Below are positions 31,178-42,000 of a stretch of 64,000 nucleotides of DNA, in pieces. The notes below the pieces were generated by a model. That model was not told the origin of the DNA and searched no databases. It saw only the letters and a list, made by a program, of their open reading frames with translations. This DNA is from Hysterangium stoloniferum (lineage: Eukaryota > Basidiomycota > Agaricomycetes > Hysterangiales > Hysterangiaceae), in assembly GCA_015178975.1 (NCBI GenBank), contig WHVD01000068.1, positions 310,001-374,000 on the forward strand, read 5' to 3'. The position numbers and the translations under genes were made by a program. Each line of letters opens with the position of its first letter. Positions within the stretch are counted from its first letter, which is position 1.

Positions 31178-32066
31178 TGTTAGGATACACACACAGGCCG
31201 GGTCTCCGGAGAAACCCGCGGGATATCCGGTAGGACTTGGCTTCAGCTTATAGGCTGCGCCCTCACTAGATCGTGTTGTCCAATTTCAAATGGACAGACG
31301 GGAATCCCGGGGAGTCCGGGCGGGGTTCGTGGGTCGTAAGTCGTAGGTCGTAGGTCGTAAGTCGTAGGTCGTAGGTCGTAAGTCGTAGGTCGTAGGTCGT
31401 AGGTCGTAAGTCATAGGTCGTAGGTCGTAAGTCATGAGTCGAGATCGTTAAGAGAGATAGATGCACCAGAGCCTGTGGGCTCTGACTAGTGTGAGCGGTC
31501 TGATAAGAGTAGGGTTTTTAGGGCGGAAAATATAGTAGATTAAAGGGGGGAATCTAAGCTAATTTTCTGACTGGATTGTATGTACAACATCTGCCAGTTT
31601 AAATAGACCATGGAGTGAATGAACATACTAATCCGGTAATAATGAAAATGAAACTAACAAAACACAAATGGGAAATGTAAACACCAAATTTGGTGTTAGG
31701 AACGGGATGGAACGGAGTGGAGTCCGAATCATGACAAAGCATAACCCATAACGGGAAACAGAGCAGGAGCGGAGTCCTAATCGTGACAGGTCATTTGACT
31801 AAAATGGGAACGGGGCTCGAATAGAGCAGTGATGGGATTCTGAGCGGGATCCGGTGACTGATGCGTGGGATGAAGACAGACATAGACAGGGACAGAGTCC
31901 AGGGGAAGTCCGGTGACTGATATGTGTCGTAATGAGGTCGAACGTAACGAGTCTTGACATAACGGAGTCCGGGCAGGAAATCCTATAAACAGACGATTGG
32001 TGCTTGTAGCGCGTGGGGGCGTACGGGTTAGTGCCCAGAGTCTGGCGGGGTTGTCTGGTCGTAACA
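31178..32066 (-). repeat. Gypsy 5' LTR (889 bp)
   Basis: Partner of 23183-24148, with a shorter gtcgtaggtc minisatellite at about 31330-31440. Downstream of its end in element orientation there is no TGG-type primer site before the gag ATG. Confidence 0.9.
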
Positions 32067-32074
32067 AGTTAACA

Positions 32075-32420
32075 GCTCAAAGGTTTCACTGTTGTTAGCC
32101 AAGCTATCACTTTATGGGCAAATTGTGAATCATTGGTCAATTTATGGAAATACTGGAAGACATTACAAATGTCCATCTGTGCAATGCCTTGGAATAATTT
32201 TGCAAGAGACAGCCGACCTAATGTGGTATGAGTTACCATCTATTACAAGAATTTATCGCTGACCCTTTGAACATTCAACACCTTTGCAGGCCATCCTACC
32301 CACTTTATATTCGAAAATGAGCATCCAACATTTTTGGTGGGAGGACTTGGATCCCTGATGGATACCGAGATGATGACTACATCCAAATTATTTGATTACT
32401 GGGGAAATCTAAGCTGATTT
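32075..32420 (-). pseudogene. Host gene fragment, inverted copy at 33103-33255
   Basis: Bases 32075-32235 are the reverse complement of 33103-33255. On the minus strand the frame AKLFQGIAQMDICNVFQYFH continues through a plausible intron (about 32245-32290) from an upstream exon with DPSPPTKNVGCSFSNIKWVG. The protein is not recognised. The first copy was cut by the gag-only Copia LTR at 33256. Confidence 0.35.
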
Positions 32421-32802
32421 TCTGACTGGATTGTATGTACAACATCTGCCAGACTATATAGATGGTGGAATGAATAACATACCAAATCCAGTACTAATGA
32501 AAACTAATCTAGCAAACATAAAATGAGATAAATAAACACCAAACTTGGTGTTAGGAATGGAATGGAGTGGAGTGGAGTCTGAAATGTGACAGGTCATTTG
32601 ACCATAATGGGAATGGGGCTGAGTTAGAGAGCTGTCGGGTTTTCCAAGTGGGGTCCAGTGACTGATGTATGGGACAGGGTCAGGGATAGACAGGGTCAGG
32701 TTCTGGCAGGTTGTTAGGGTACGTACACAGCAGGTTTCTGGAGAAACCCATGGGATATCCAGTAGGACTTGGCTTCAGCTTATAGGCTGCACCCTTGGGA
32801 GG
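32400..32802. repeat. Old Gypsy LTR fragments in tandem
   Basis: About 32400-32700 matches the middle of the Gypsy LTR (aatctaagctgattttctgactgg; accaaacttggtgttagg). About 32712-32800 restarts at an LTR beginning (TGTTAGGGTACGTACACAG). Nearly every CpG of the young LTRs is TpG or CpA here. Confidence 0.7.
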
Positions 32803-33104
32803 ATATCTGAAAACTGTTAAGTATACCAAATTCTAATATACTCTAAAGGTCATTTAAACATCTGGGATGTGATTCAAACATGATTTGGTTTTTAAAATTT
32901 TTTGAAAGTTTTAAACTCTCTCCTACATTACAAACTAATGAATATTTCCAGATACAAGTAGAGAATAAAAAAAATTAGTAGTTTGAAACACTAATACTTT
33001 TAAAAAATACATCCCTTTAGATAATCCATTCCATGCATATGTATATCATTGGCACCTCTAAATACATATGTATTACTTCAGAATGGATCTGTTAATCTAA
33101 ACAG
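32803..33104 (-). repeat. Copia LTR, truncated
   Basis: Same start (ggaggatatctgaaaac) and sequence as 22351 onward, ending abruptly at gatttctac, where the host-gene fragment begins. Confidence 0.7.
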
Positions 33105-33469
33105 ATTTCTACATCGGCTGTCTCTTGCAAAATTATTCCAAGGCATTGCACAGATGGACATTTGTAATGTCTTCCAGTATTTCCATAAATCGACCAATGA
33201 TTCACAATTTGCCCATAAAGCGATAGCTTGGCTAACAACAGCGAAACCTTTGAGCTGTTAACTTTTCAATGAAAATAAGACCAGACCTATAGAGGACGAG
33301 CACAATACTGTCTGAGTAATATTGTTGGTTATAAACGCATGGGGGGTCACATGTGTAACTACGGGGATTATATACTAATAAAAAGAGCACTAATTAATGT
33401 GAAAATTAATGCCCCCAGTCACTATACAACTCTGGCTGCTCACTTGACCCAAAAATCTAACACACCTCC

Positions 33470-33829
33470 TCAAGCGAAGGAGTTGTGCAGCATTTCTATC
33501 CTGCTAAAAGGTATACTCTCGGGTACTGTACTCCCTATCTTCATCTGTTGAGCATAACATCCTCTATCACCACAGAAGGAACATGTGATCTCAGACACAG
33601 GCCATTTACCGTTGCTGTGAATGACAAGCACAGTCTCTGGGTCAGGACAAATTCTGGTGGATGACCTTTGGTACACCTCCTCATTTGTGAGATGGGTGAT
33701 GACACTATTGAGAGTCAGTTGGTCAAAGGGGGGGGAAATCGAGTCAAGGGTGACAATGAGGATGGAGTAATCTTCTGGGATGTTCTGGTGTGCTATCAAT
33801 TCAGGCCTCAGTTTGGGTTCGGTGCACAC
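33470..33829 (-). CDS. Copia gag fragment
   Basis: It reads IPEDYSILIVTLDSISPPFD then LTLNSVITHLTNEEVYQ, the C-terminal part of Copia-type gag (UBN2 family), where related proteins read L-P-x-x-Y-x-x-L-V-x-x-L then L-T-x-x-x-V-I-x-x-L-x-x-E-E. A degenerate zinc knuckle follows (ITCSFCGDRGC). It is open for 119 codons but lacks the N-terminal gag half. It is the only coding part of the non-autonomous element. Confidence 0.7.
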   Translation of the reverse strand: MCTEPKLRPELIAHQNIPEDYSILIVTLDSISPPFDQLTLNSVITHLTNEEVYQRSSTRICPDPETVLVIHSNGKWPVSEITCSFCGDRGCYAQQMKIGSTVPESIPFSRIEMLHNSFA

Positions 33830-34150
33830 CGTTCAACAGGGTGTGGCTGACCATTTGGGCCAGGTTCGATGCACGCTGTTCAACGAGGCTTGGCTGACAG
33901 TTCAGTTCGATGTGCGATGCTTTTCAACAAGGTGTCCACGGTTCGGGTTCGGGTACAGTGTGAGACGCTTTTCAATGAAGTGTCCACGGTTCGGGTTCGG
34001 GTTCAGTGTGCGATGCTTTTCAATGAGGCGTCCACGGGTTTGGGTTCAGGTTCAGCATGCAATGCTTTTCAACAAGGCATCCACGGTTCCGATTTGGGGT
34101 CGGTGTGCGACACTTTTCAATGAGGCATCCACGGTTCTGATTCGGGTTCG
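33815..34150. repeat. Tandem repeats of about 61 bp in the gag-only element
   Basis: The words gttcgggttcgggt, gcgatgcttttcaa and aggcgtccacg recur five to six times. This array occupies the place of the missing gag N-terminus. Confidence 0.8.
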
Positions 34151-34511
34151 ACTTCATAGCACGAGTGTCGTAATGGATTGGTGTACGATGTCCACGACAA
34201 TAAAGCAAGCGGCTAGTCAAAGCCATGCAAGTCCAGTGGTTTCAGCCCCACTCGGCGTTGCTTGATGATGCCCCTCAAGCTAGGTTACATATGTGTTTAT
34301 GTTAACTTTTCAATGAAAATAAGACCAGACCTATAGAGGACGAGCGCGATACTGTCTGAGTAATATTGTTGGTTATAAACGCATGGGGGGTCACATGCTT
34401 AACTACGGGGATTATATACTAATAACAAGAGCGCTAATTAATGTGAAAATTAATGCCCCCAGTCACTATACGACTCCGGCTGCTCACTTTACCCGAAAAT
34501 CTAACATGAGC

Positions 34512-35986
34512 AATAAAGGATTGTACTGCCATCCAGCTTCGTCTATGTGTCGTGCTAAGAGGAGAGAGCTGTATGGTTGGGTAGGGGGGGAGCTTTAGCT
34601 CTCCATGTATGCGTGGGAAGACTTGCCACTCGGGAGGGCGGTCCTCTCTCACAGTACAACTCTCATTCTCATATAGTATTTAGACTAAGTATCTAACATA
34701 TGATGAGTCTAACACAAAATTTAATATCGTCCAAGTTTTGACCCAAGGGAAGGGTGGGTGGGTGAATTAAAACAGAAAGAATTAAGGAAATAAAGTGTGA
34801 ATGAATGCAATGCTCTCAGATATTGTACTGACAGAGATGTCATAGTAAAAAACAAAAGGCGTGCGACTCCTTCATACGCTCAGCTGGTTGAGTGCCGAAC
34901 TACTCCAGGCACGCAGGGATCGTGTGGCACTCGATACTAACTCGTTCCAGAGCGAGTCCACAAAAATACCCCATGCCAATCTCAACTTCTGGGTCAGTAT
35001 TCGTTTCGCTAGCACCCTAGTCAAAGTTTAGGTTCCTATTGGGTCTAGAACCATCTGGGATAATAAACATCTCTGGAGGATGGTGGCATGTAGCCTGACC
35101 TCGGCACTGACGATATCAGGTATTGGATGAGTGAATAATCATAATGATGAATTTCAATGAATAGATGACCCACAATTTAGTCTATCCAAATGGAAATCTG
35201 CTCTTGAGACAGCTGAATATGAGCAATATAATGATTCCCCTGTAGGCATAAGTCATGGCCTGGTTCGTCGCAACCTCATTGTTCACGGAGCATTTTGTAA
35301 GCCTTCACTGCTCTCTTCCTTTCATCACTCAGCTGAGAGTCGGGAATGGTTACTGCTGCTGAAGGAGTCACCGTAGGGGGTAACCCCACAATGTCGGCCA
35401 TATGGGTTATCCCATCCACCCTGTTGGCATTTGGCAGGGATTCGGTTGCGATGGGCATCAGTGCTTGGTTATCAATGAATGAAAAGTGGTATGCTTCTGT
35501 TATATGTTGGGATACGAAGTAATCTATGACAATATACTCAGTCTCATATAAAGTAAACAAAGACTATATTCTATAGTTGCTAACCTATACTAATAAGAAA
35601 TCAGTATCAGTTATAAAGCATTATTTCTAGAATATCTACTAACCTCAGTCTCATATAAAGTAAACGAAGGCTGAGGAAAACTTTTCTAACTCAGACTAAT
35701 AGCATATATAGTCCATTTTGACATCGCATACACAAATGTATGCGTAGGTTGTGGACTGTAGGGGACCATAAGCAATTGGGTAACGTGTGCATCACATTGC
35801 GATGAAAACTATTCCAGCTGTGTTGCTATGCTAGGCAAGCCAGGCATAATCTGAAGCACTTCTCATGTACACATACTGTCTGAACCAGAAAGACCTCATC
35901 ATATCTTATCCTATATCCACCATGCCAACTCAAGATGATTCTCCATTATATTTCCAGTTAGAAGAGCAAGCACATTTCTGATATTG
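34512..35986. other. No confident gene; possible tRNA-derived head
   Basis: About 34873-34950 begins with a tRNA box-A-like word (gctcagctggttgagtgccg), with only a poor box B, as in a decayed tRNA-derived SINE. The 22-bp word ctcagtctcatataaagtaa-ac occurs at about 35537 and 35644. The minus frame 35276-35560 is open for 94 codons without a known domain. Confidence 0.3.
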
Positions 35987-36923
35987 TGTCAGGAACCGGA
36001 AAACCCGCCGGCCTCCGGGCCCCCGGACCCCGTCCTACATGCTTCCAACCCTCTATATTGTATAGTTACAACCGGAGTCCCCACGGGAGCCTGCACGTCA
36101 ACTTGTTTATGCCTGACTCTCTGTACGCACCCCACCTGTCTGCACCTAACCCTCTGTGTCTCATACACCAGTCCTCGGACTCCACCGGACTCCAGACTCC
36201 ACTCTATGTACACCCGACACTCTGTCTTATGTACCAGTCACCGGACTCCGACCGGACTCCTGGAACCCCTCTAACAGAGCATAGAACCCTGCTCCTGTTA
36301 TCTGTCTCTGCGTCTCACACACCAGTCATCGGAAAACCCACCGGACTCCACCGGACCTCCTGCACATCAAGCCTGTCTATACCCGACACTATCTTGTGCA
36401 CCAAGTCACCGGACTCCGACCGGACTTCCGGAACCCCTCTAACTGAGCCCCGCTCCAGTTATGGTTAAATGACCTGTCATGATTCGTTCTCCGCTCCCGT
36501 TCCGTTCCGTCCCTAATTCCCAGTTTAGTATTTGCTTGTTTCGTTTTATGTTTAATAGTTCTGCCTCTCATTAATACCAGATTTGGTATTATTACATTTC
36601 ACAGTCTATATAAGTCTGCTATATTCATGTACTTAGAATCCAGTTTCAATCTCGAACTAGTTTTCCCCCGAACAAGTTTGACCCCTGAACTAGTTTGACC
36701 CTTGAACAAGTTTCCCTTCGATCCCAGTCTCTAGTCCTCTTGTCTGTCTGCACGCTCAATTCCCGGAACTCCCACGGGAACTCCGGAATCTATATCTCCT
36801 TGCCTGCATTCTGTCAGTTCGAAATATGGACGCCCGAATGAGTGTACGAGGGCGCAGCCTATAAGCTGAAGCCAAGTCCATCTCAGTCATTATCTCAGTC
36901 GTTCTCTGGTAACTATTCTGACA
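35987..36923 (+). repeat. Gypsy-type LTR, second subfamily
   Basis: It starts TGTCAGGAACCGG and ends GGTAACTATTCTGACA, with matching inverted ends. Many ccggactcc words and the stretch gcagcctataagctgaagcc tie it to the Gypsy LTRs. No target duplication or coding body flanks it, so it is probably a truncated or recombined copy. Confidence 0.55.
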
Positions 36924-38039
36924 CACCTGTCTTGTACTACTAATATCCCCGGAACTCTCCCCGGACCTATTACCCGGGGAGTCCGTGGGACTATTACCCG
37001 GAGAGTGTGTGTTCGGAATATAGTTGCTGGAGAAACCTCCGTGGGAATGTCCGTGGATTCTATTTGTTCGGGAACTTAACATATTGAGACCGAGGATATG
37101 CACTTCAAACAAAGCATGCATCAGGAAATTGGGAAATGTGTACATACCCTAGCTAGCTAGTATTACAGGCTAAGCCCAGCTATGTACTGAGTGGTATCTT
37201 TCTTACAACGAGTTGGTGTATACTAGCTATTTCAGGTGTCTACTAGCAAGTAAACAATAATATATAAGGTAACTACCCAAATCAGAGTAACAGGCATACT
37301 ATGGTATTATAGAAAGCCTTACCTACATCCTGACAGTGCTGCGGTGTCACTGACAACATCATAGCCCCTGAACTCCTTGAAAACAGAGTCCTCCATGGGG
37401 CCGACACCACCCATCATCCATTCCATGCCATCCATCCCCGACTCTTTTGAGAAGTAAGAATATAAAAATATGTAATGACGTTCAGACTACAAGCAACGAG
37501 ACTGACTACCGGTTATACTGTAGTTGGCAATCCGGAATACTCATACTATTCCTGTTCAACCCTACACACACTTTAGTTGTTGCCATGCCTTTGCGGATTA
37601 GTGTGTATTTGTGTTCTCACCGAGACTATGAAATTAATATATTTCTTGTTGTCATTGTTATTGGCACATAAATCATTATGAGAAAACCTTTCCCACTGCT
37701 GTTGATTCGAATAGTGATCCAAGCTTTGAGCTGGATAAGGCAGATCAATCGGCAAAGCTGTGTCCTGCCATCCAGACAAATACATTGCATACCTCCTGCT
37801 CTCTTTCTCACATACTGATGTTTGTATACTATTATATCAGGAACCTATCAGAGAGCTTTTGCAAGGGGAATCCAAAGTAGTTCTACAATAGGGTATCATG
37901 CGGGCTGTGAATCCTGAGATTGAGGGCAACACCGATCTCACCCGTATAACGAACTTATTCATCTTGGCACTGCGGCACCCCTCATGACTTAATCTATGCT
38001 ATTTGTGGTAAGGCTGCATTAGTTGGTTCCTGAAAGCCA
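36924..38039. other. No gene; repeat pieces
   Basis: About 36950-37100 has further ccccggactccgtggga-like words (Gypsy-derived). About 37425-37550 is the second copy of the repeat at 8325-8450. No coding signal in the rest. Confidence 0.4.
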
Positions 38040-38310
38040 TATTAAAAATAGTATGAGTTGACTCTATTGCAATACACAATATACAAGAGTTTAATAAGCT
38101 TGTAATAAAAGTACTTGTGTCTCAATATCTTGTGTCAGTTAGTGTAGCACCTCCTGACAATATAGGTTGGATGCTCTGGGAGGTGTATAGTGGTTCTGAC
38201 ACACATTAACCTCCAAATACATGGTCCACAATTAGCATCTTCATATGAAAAGTTGCAATAATTGGTGGACTCCCCCTATAAAAAGGTGTGTTTCATCATC
38301 AAATTTAACA
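38040..38310 (+). mobile_element. 271-bp solo-LTR-like repeat, copy 1
   Basis: Bounded by a perfect 5-bp duplication AGCCA (38035-38039, 38311-38315). Sequence TATTAAAAATAG...AATTTAACA, with a TATA box (ccctataaaaagg) about 30 bp from the right end. The copy at 61717-61988 differs at only about three positions by eye, so both are young. Confidence 0.8.
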
Positions 38311-38880
38311 AGCCAATTATAGTGTTAGTTCAGCAAAGCTGGCCACAGCCAGTATGGTCAACTATCCTAACACTTGCCAATACCTCAGGAAATCATCCAC
38401 TACTTCTAACTCCAAAGCACTATTCACAATTCCTAGATTGATAGATATCGCAAGAAACCGCTTCCTTTGGACGACAGAATGCTTTTCCGTGGTATTCCCG
38501 TCGGCGTGGGTGTTTGTGATATTAGTTCAATGGTGGCTGGAGCCATGTTCAAGTCTTCCGCTTATTGATGAGGCTCTTCCTGCATGGTTATTCCCTTTTT
38601 CACGAACCTGGAATGTGATGTTGCTAACAAGGTATGGCCAGGAGCGATTTACAATTAGCAATTCTGGACTCCAAGGCGACATATTCTCATCTCCGTTCAT
38701 CGTGATGAAGGACCTCAAATTCACGTGTCCAGCCAATACTACTGCTTCCTCTCCTTTCCTCTCATTTGCGCTGTGGACTTCAATGTGTTGTATTTTGAGC
38801 ATCATACAAGTTCGTATTCTTTTGTTCCCTCCCATTTGTCCCATTGTTTCACATTCCCATTGTCTCTCTCTTTAGGATTC
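38311..38880. other. No recognised gene
   Basis: Frames on both strands (38354-38875 plus; 38527-38844 minus) are open for 100-170 codons but show no domain. The minus frame has a more protein-like composition. It is the 3' flank of the LINE at 39024. Confidence 0.3.
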
Positions 38881-39023
38881 TATTGTTATTGTTTATATAT
38901 ATGTAGCTACATGTGAATAGAGTGCACTGAAGACTCAGCCACCACATGAACAGCTTGTCAAACCTCTGAACATGATTGCCGCACCTCTGTTTTTTTGCTG
39001 CCACACTTCTCTGTTGGCAATCG

Positions 39024-42000
39024 TCAATACTGTGGAGTGGGCATTCTGTAATAAAGAGAGGGTATGTCATGGAACAGCGGGACGATGGGCCATAAAATTT
39101 GTACCCTGAGCCCCGACTTCGTGCCCAAGAGGAAGGCTAGGTCGAGTCCACGCGAGACCTTGCGCAGGAGGGAGCGGTGTCCTTCAAAGAGGGAGCAGCT
39201 GGTGAGGATGTGTTCGCGTGTCTGGAGAGGTGCGGAGCCACATGGGCAGGCAGTGGAGAGGTTGGGAAGAAAGCGAGAGTAGTACTCCCCAAGGAAGCCA
39301 TGCCCGGTGATTGCTTGGATGAGGTGGGTGTGTTGCGCTCGGGAGCCGGGGAAGTCCTTGTGGATGGGAGAGAGTTTGAGCGATGGCGGGCTAGTGAGGA
39401 CCAGAGCTGAGGCATTCGAGTGCGGTTTGGCGGCCCAATCCCTGCCCCATTCTCTAACTGAGCGGACTTTGGCCCTTTCCCGGGCCCAAGTGATAGTCGA
39501 GTGCAGTACTGGCCTGGCAGAGGTGGCCTGCTTTGCCAGTGTGTCAGCGCGTTCATTGCCTTGAAAGCCCGAGTGGCCTGGGACCCACGATATTTCCAAG
39601 GAGGTGCATCGGGAGGAGGTAAACAGGGAATCAACATGTTTGCGGAATAAGGCTGAGCACAGTTGTGCTGGGTGCGGTGATGGATCAAGAATAGACAATA
39701 TTGCTGCCTGGTTGTCAGCAAAGAATGTTACACACATTATGGAGGGGAACTGGTCAATGATTCCTGGCAGGCGGGCGGCAGCACCAGCGAGAGCAAGCAT
39801 CTCAGCATCGAAGACGCTTGCCCTGCGTCCCAGGCCCCATTGGCTGGAGGCTACCTCCGTACCAAGATGTACTGCTGAGAAGCCGCATCCTGTCCGTTTA
39901 TAGCCATTGGATCGTCGTCTTGATCCATCAGTGAATACGGCCAGGTGAGACGGGTCAGTAGATATTACTTTGATGCGGCTCTTGAGCTGGTTGATGAACC
40001 TTTGGCGTTCTTCGTCAGAAGAGCGTGCAGCTGGGAGGATGGTTTGGAGGTGGTCACCCCAGGGGTTCTCTCTCTCCCAGGGTGGTGGGGTGTATGGGGA
40101 GATTCTCTCCGACTTGGCACTCGTGAGGGCAGCCAAACGGTGTATGATGGTAGGAGGTGGAGTCTTTCCCCCCCTCTTGTTTGATCGGCGCACGGCCCGG
40201 GGGTGTAGAGGAAAGGTGGGATCGTGCTCATCCCAGTGAGGAGGGAGATGGACTAGAACCTGGGATGTGACCGGGAGGGCCCGGAACCGCGTTGCAGTAT
40301 TCGAGGACAGGCGCTTTAGGAGAAATGGGATGGGGATAATGGAGGCCAGATGGTGCATTTCTGCGATTGGGGTAGTGCGAAAGGCCCCAAGGAGCCAGCG
40401 AAGTCCAACGGCTTGGGCACGCTCCAGGGGCTTAATGAGCTCTTTTTGACAGACTCCTGTGTACCACACAGCGGAACCAAAGGTGAGAATTGGGAGGATT
40501 ACAGTGATGTAGAGAAGGCGGGCATTAGTAACAGAGAGGCCTCGCACACAATTGGCAAGGATTCGAAGGCCAGCTACGGCAGAGAGGGCCTTGTTTGAGA
40601 CCTCAGAGACGTGTCGCCTGAATGTGAGATGGCTATCGAACCACACCCCTAACCACCTGATAACGGGCTGGGGGTTGACATTGAAAGGTTGAGAATGGGG
40701 TGGGTGGATGGTGAGTGGCATGTCTGATGAGGGCATTGTTTTGGGACGAAAGAAATGAATAAGCTCCGTCTTGTCAACATCTGTGGAGAGCCCAAGTGCA
40801 CTGATTGTGGAGAGCATGGGTTTGAGAGCCTCACCTAGCAGGTGGACATTGGATTCCAGAGAGTGTGAATAGGCCAGGATGAGCACATCATCGACATAAG
40901 ACTTCACATTTGTCCCAGGGACTGCTGTAGAGAGACGGAGGATGGGTGATGCGTAGATCGTGGAAAGAATGGGAGATAGGGGGGACCCCTGGGGTATGCC
41001 AACCTCAGCGAGGGGGACGATGGGACCAGTGGATCCATCCACCCGGACTTTGACGCTCCGATGCGAGAGGAAAGACTTGACCCACCCAATGAGGTGGGGG
41101 GCGAAGCCTAGTAATTCCATGGTGCGAATGAGACGGGGATGATTGACAAAATCAAAGAATCCTTTAATGTCGAGTGTAACCGCTGTGGCCACCTGTCTGG
41201 TACTCCAGGCGGCTTGAATGTCATGTGTTAGTGTGAGACACGCATCAATAACCGAGGATTTATCTCGGCCACCAAACTGGTTGGATGGAACCAGGTTGAG
41301 TTTCCCAACCTCAAAGGTGACACGTTGGGCAACAAGCTTTTCGAGAAGCTTGCTGAGGCATTCAAGGAGGGAGATAGGACGATAAGAGCGGGGGTTAGAC
41401 ATGTCCGCCTTCCTGGGCTTAGGGACAACAGTGACAATGGCAGTCTTAAGGCGTGTTGGGTGGTGTTGGTGGGTGACACATCCATTTAGGAGTTTCATTA
41501 TCACATCTGGGATGACCTCAAAGGCCCACTTGATGAGTCTCCAGTTGATGCCTGACTCACCGGGTGCAGATCTATTGGATGTGGAGGATAAAGAGTTCCG
41601 GATCTCACTCTGAGTGAAGACAGGGAAGTCCCGGATCGGGAGGGGCAGTGGGTCGTCAGGTAAGTCGATCAGAGCTGATGGGGCTGCGGCGGGAAAGAAG
41701 GCTTGGGCAAATGCACGGCCCTGCTTCTCGGGGTGGGTGGAGACACCTGTGGCGGAGCGGATAGGGGGAGTCCGAGAGCGTCGGCTCCCTGTGGCCCATT
41801 TGGTGAGGCTCCATATTTCTGTGGGGGCCGTGTCACAGATGATATCTGTGGCCCACTCCCGTTTGGCAGTGCGGACTACGCCTCGGAACCTACTCCTGGC
41901 AATGCTTTTGTTTACTCGAGCAGCCGTCTGGATGTCCAGGAGTGCTGAGTCGCATGCGTCATTCCACCAGGGAGCACAGTGCTTGAGTTTCGTCTTACTT

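Larger units (their letters stand above)
23183..32066 (-). mobile_element. Complete Ty3/Gypsy chromovirus, 8.9 kb
   Basis: LTRs at both ends (23183-24148 and 31178-32066) and a perfect 5-bp duplication AGTTA (23178-23182, 32067-32071). Reading the minus strand: gag with zinc knuckle, aspartic protease, RT, RNase H, an AT-rich insertion, integrase and a chromodomain. Frameshifts break the polyprotein at several points, so this copy is defective. A separate gene on the plus strand fills the space between the chromodomain and the 3' LTR. The purine tract AAAGGGAGGATAC precedes the 3' LTR in element orientation. LTR differences are nearly all transitions. Confidence 0.93.
33256..34506 (-). mobile_element. 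Gag-only, non-autonomous Copia element, 1251 bp
   Basis: Two 207-bp LTRs (33256-33462 and 34300-34506) and a perfect 5-bp duplication TGAGC (33251-33255, 34507-34511). Minus-strand order: 5' LTR, a tandem-repeat block, a gag fragment, purine tract (tgaggaggtg), 3' LTR. No protease, integrase or RT is present, so it must have relied on a full Copia partner. The LTRs differ at roughly 11 positions by eye, mostly transitions. Confidence 0.9.

Noticed and set aside
35987-36923. A complete LTR retrotransposon starting here
   Set aside because: No coding body, primer site or second LTR follows, and no 5-bp duplication brackets it.
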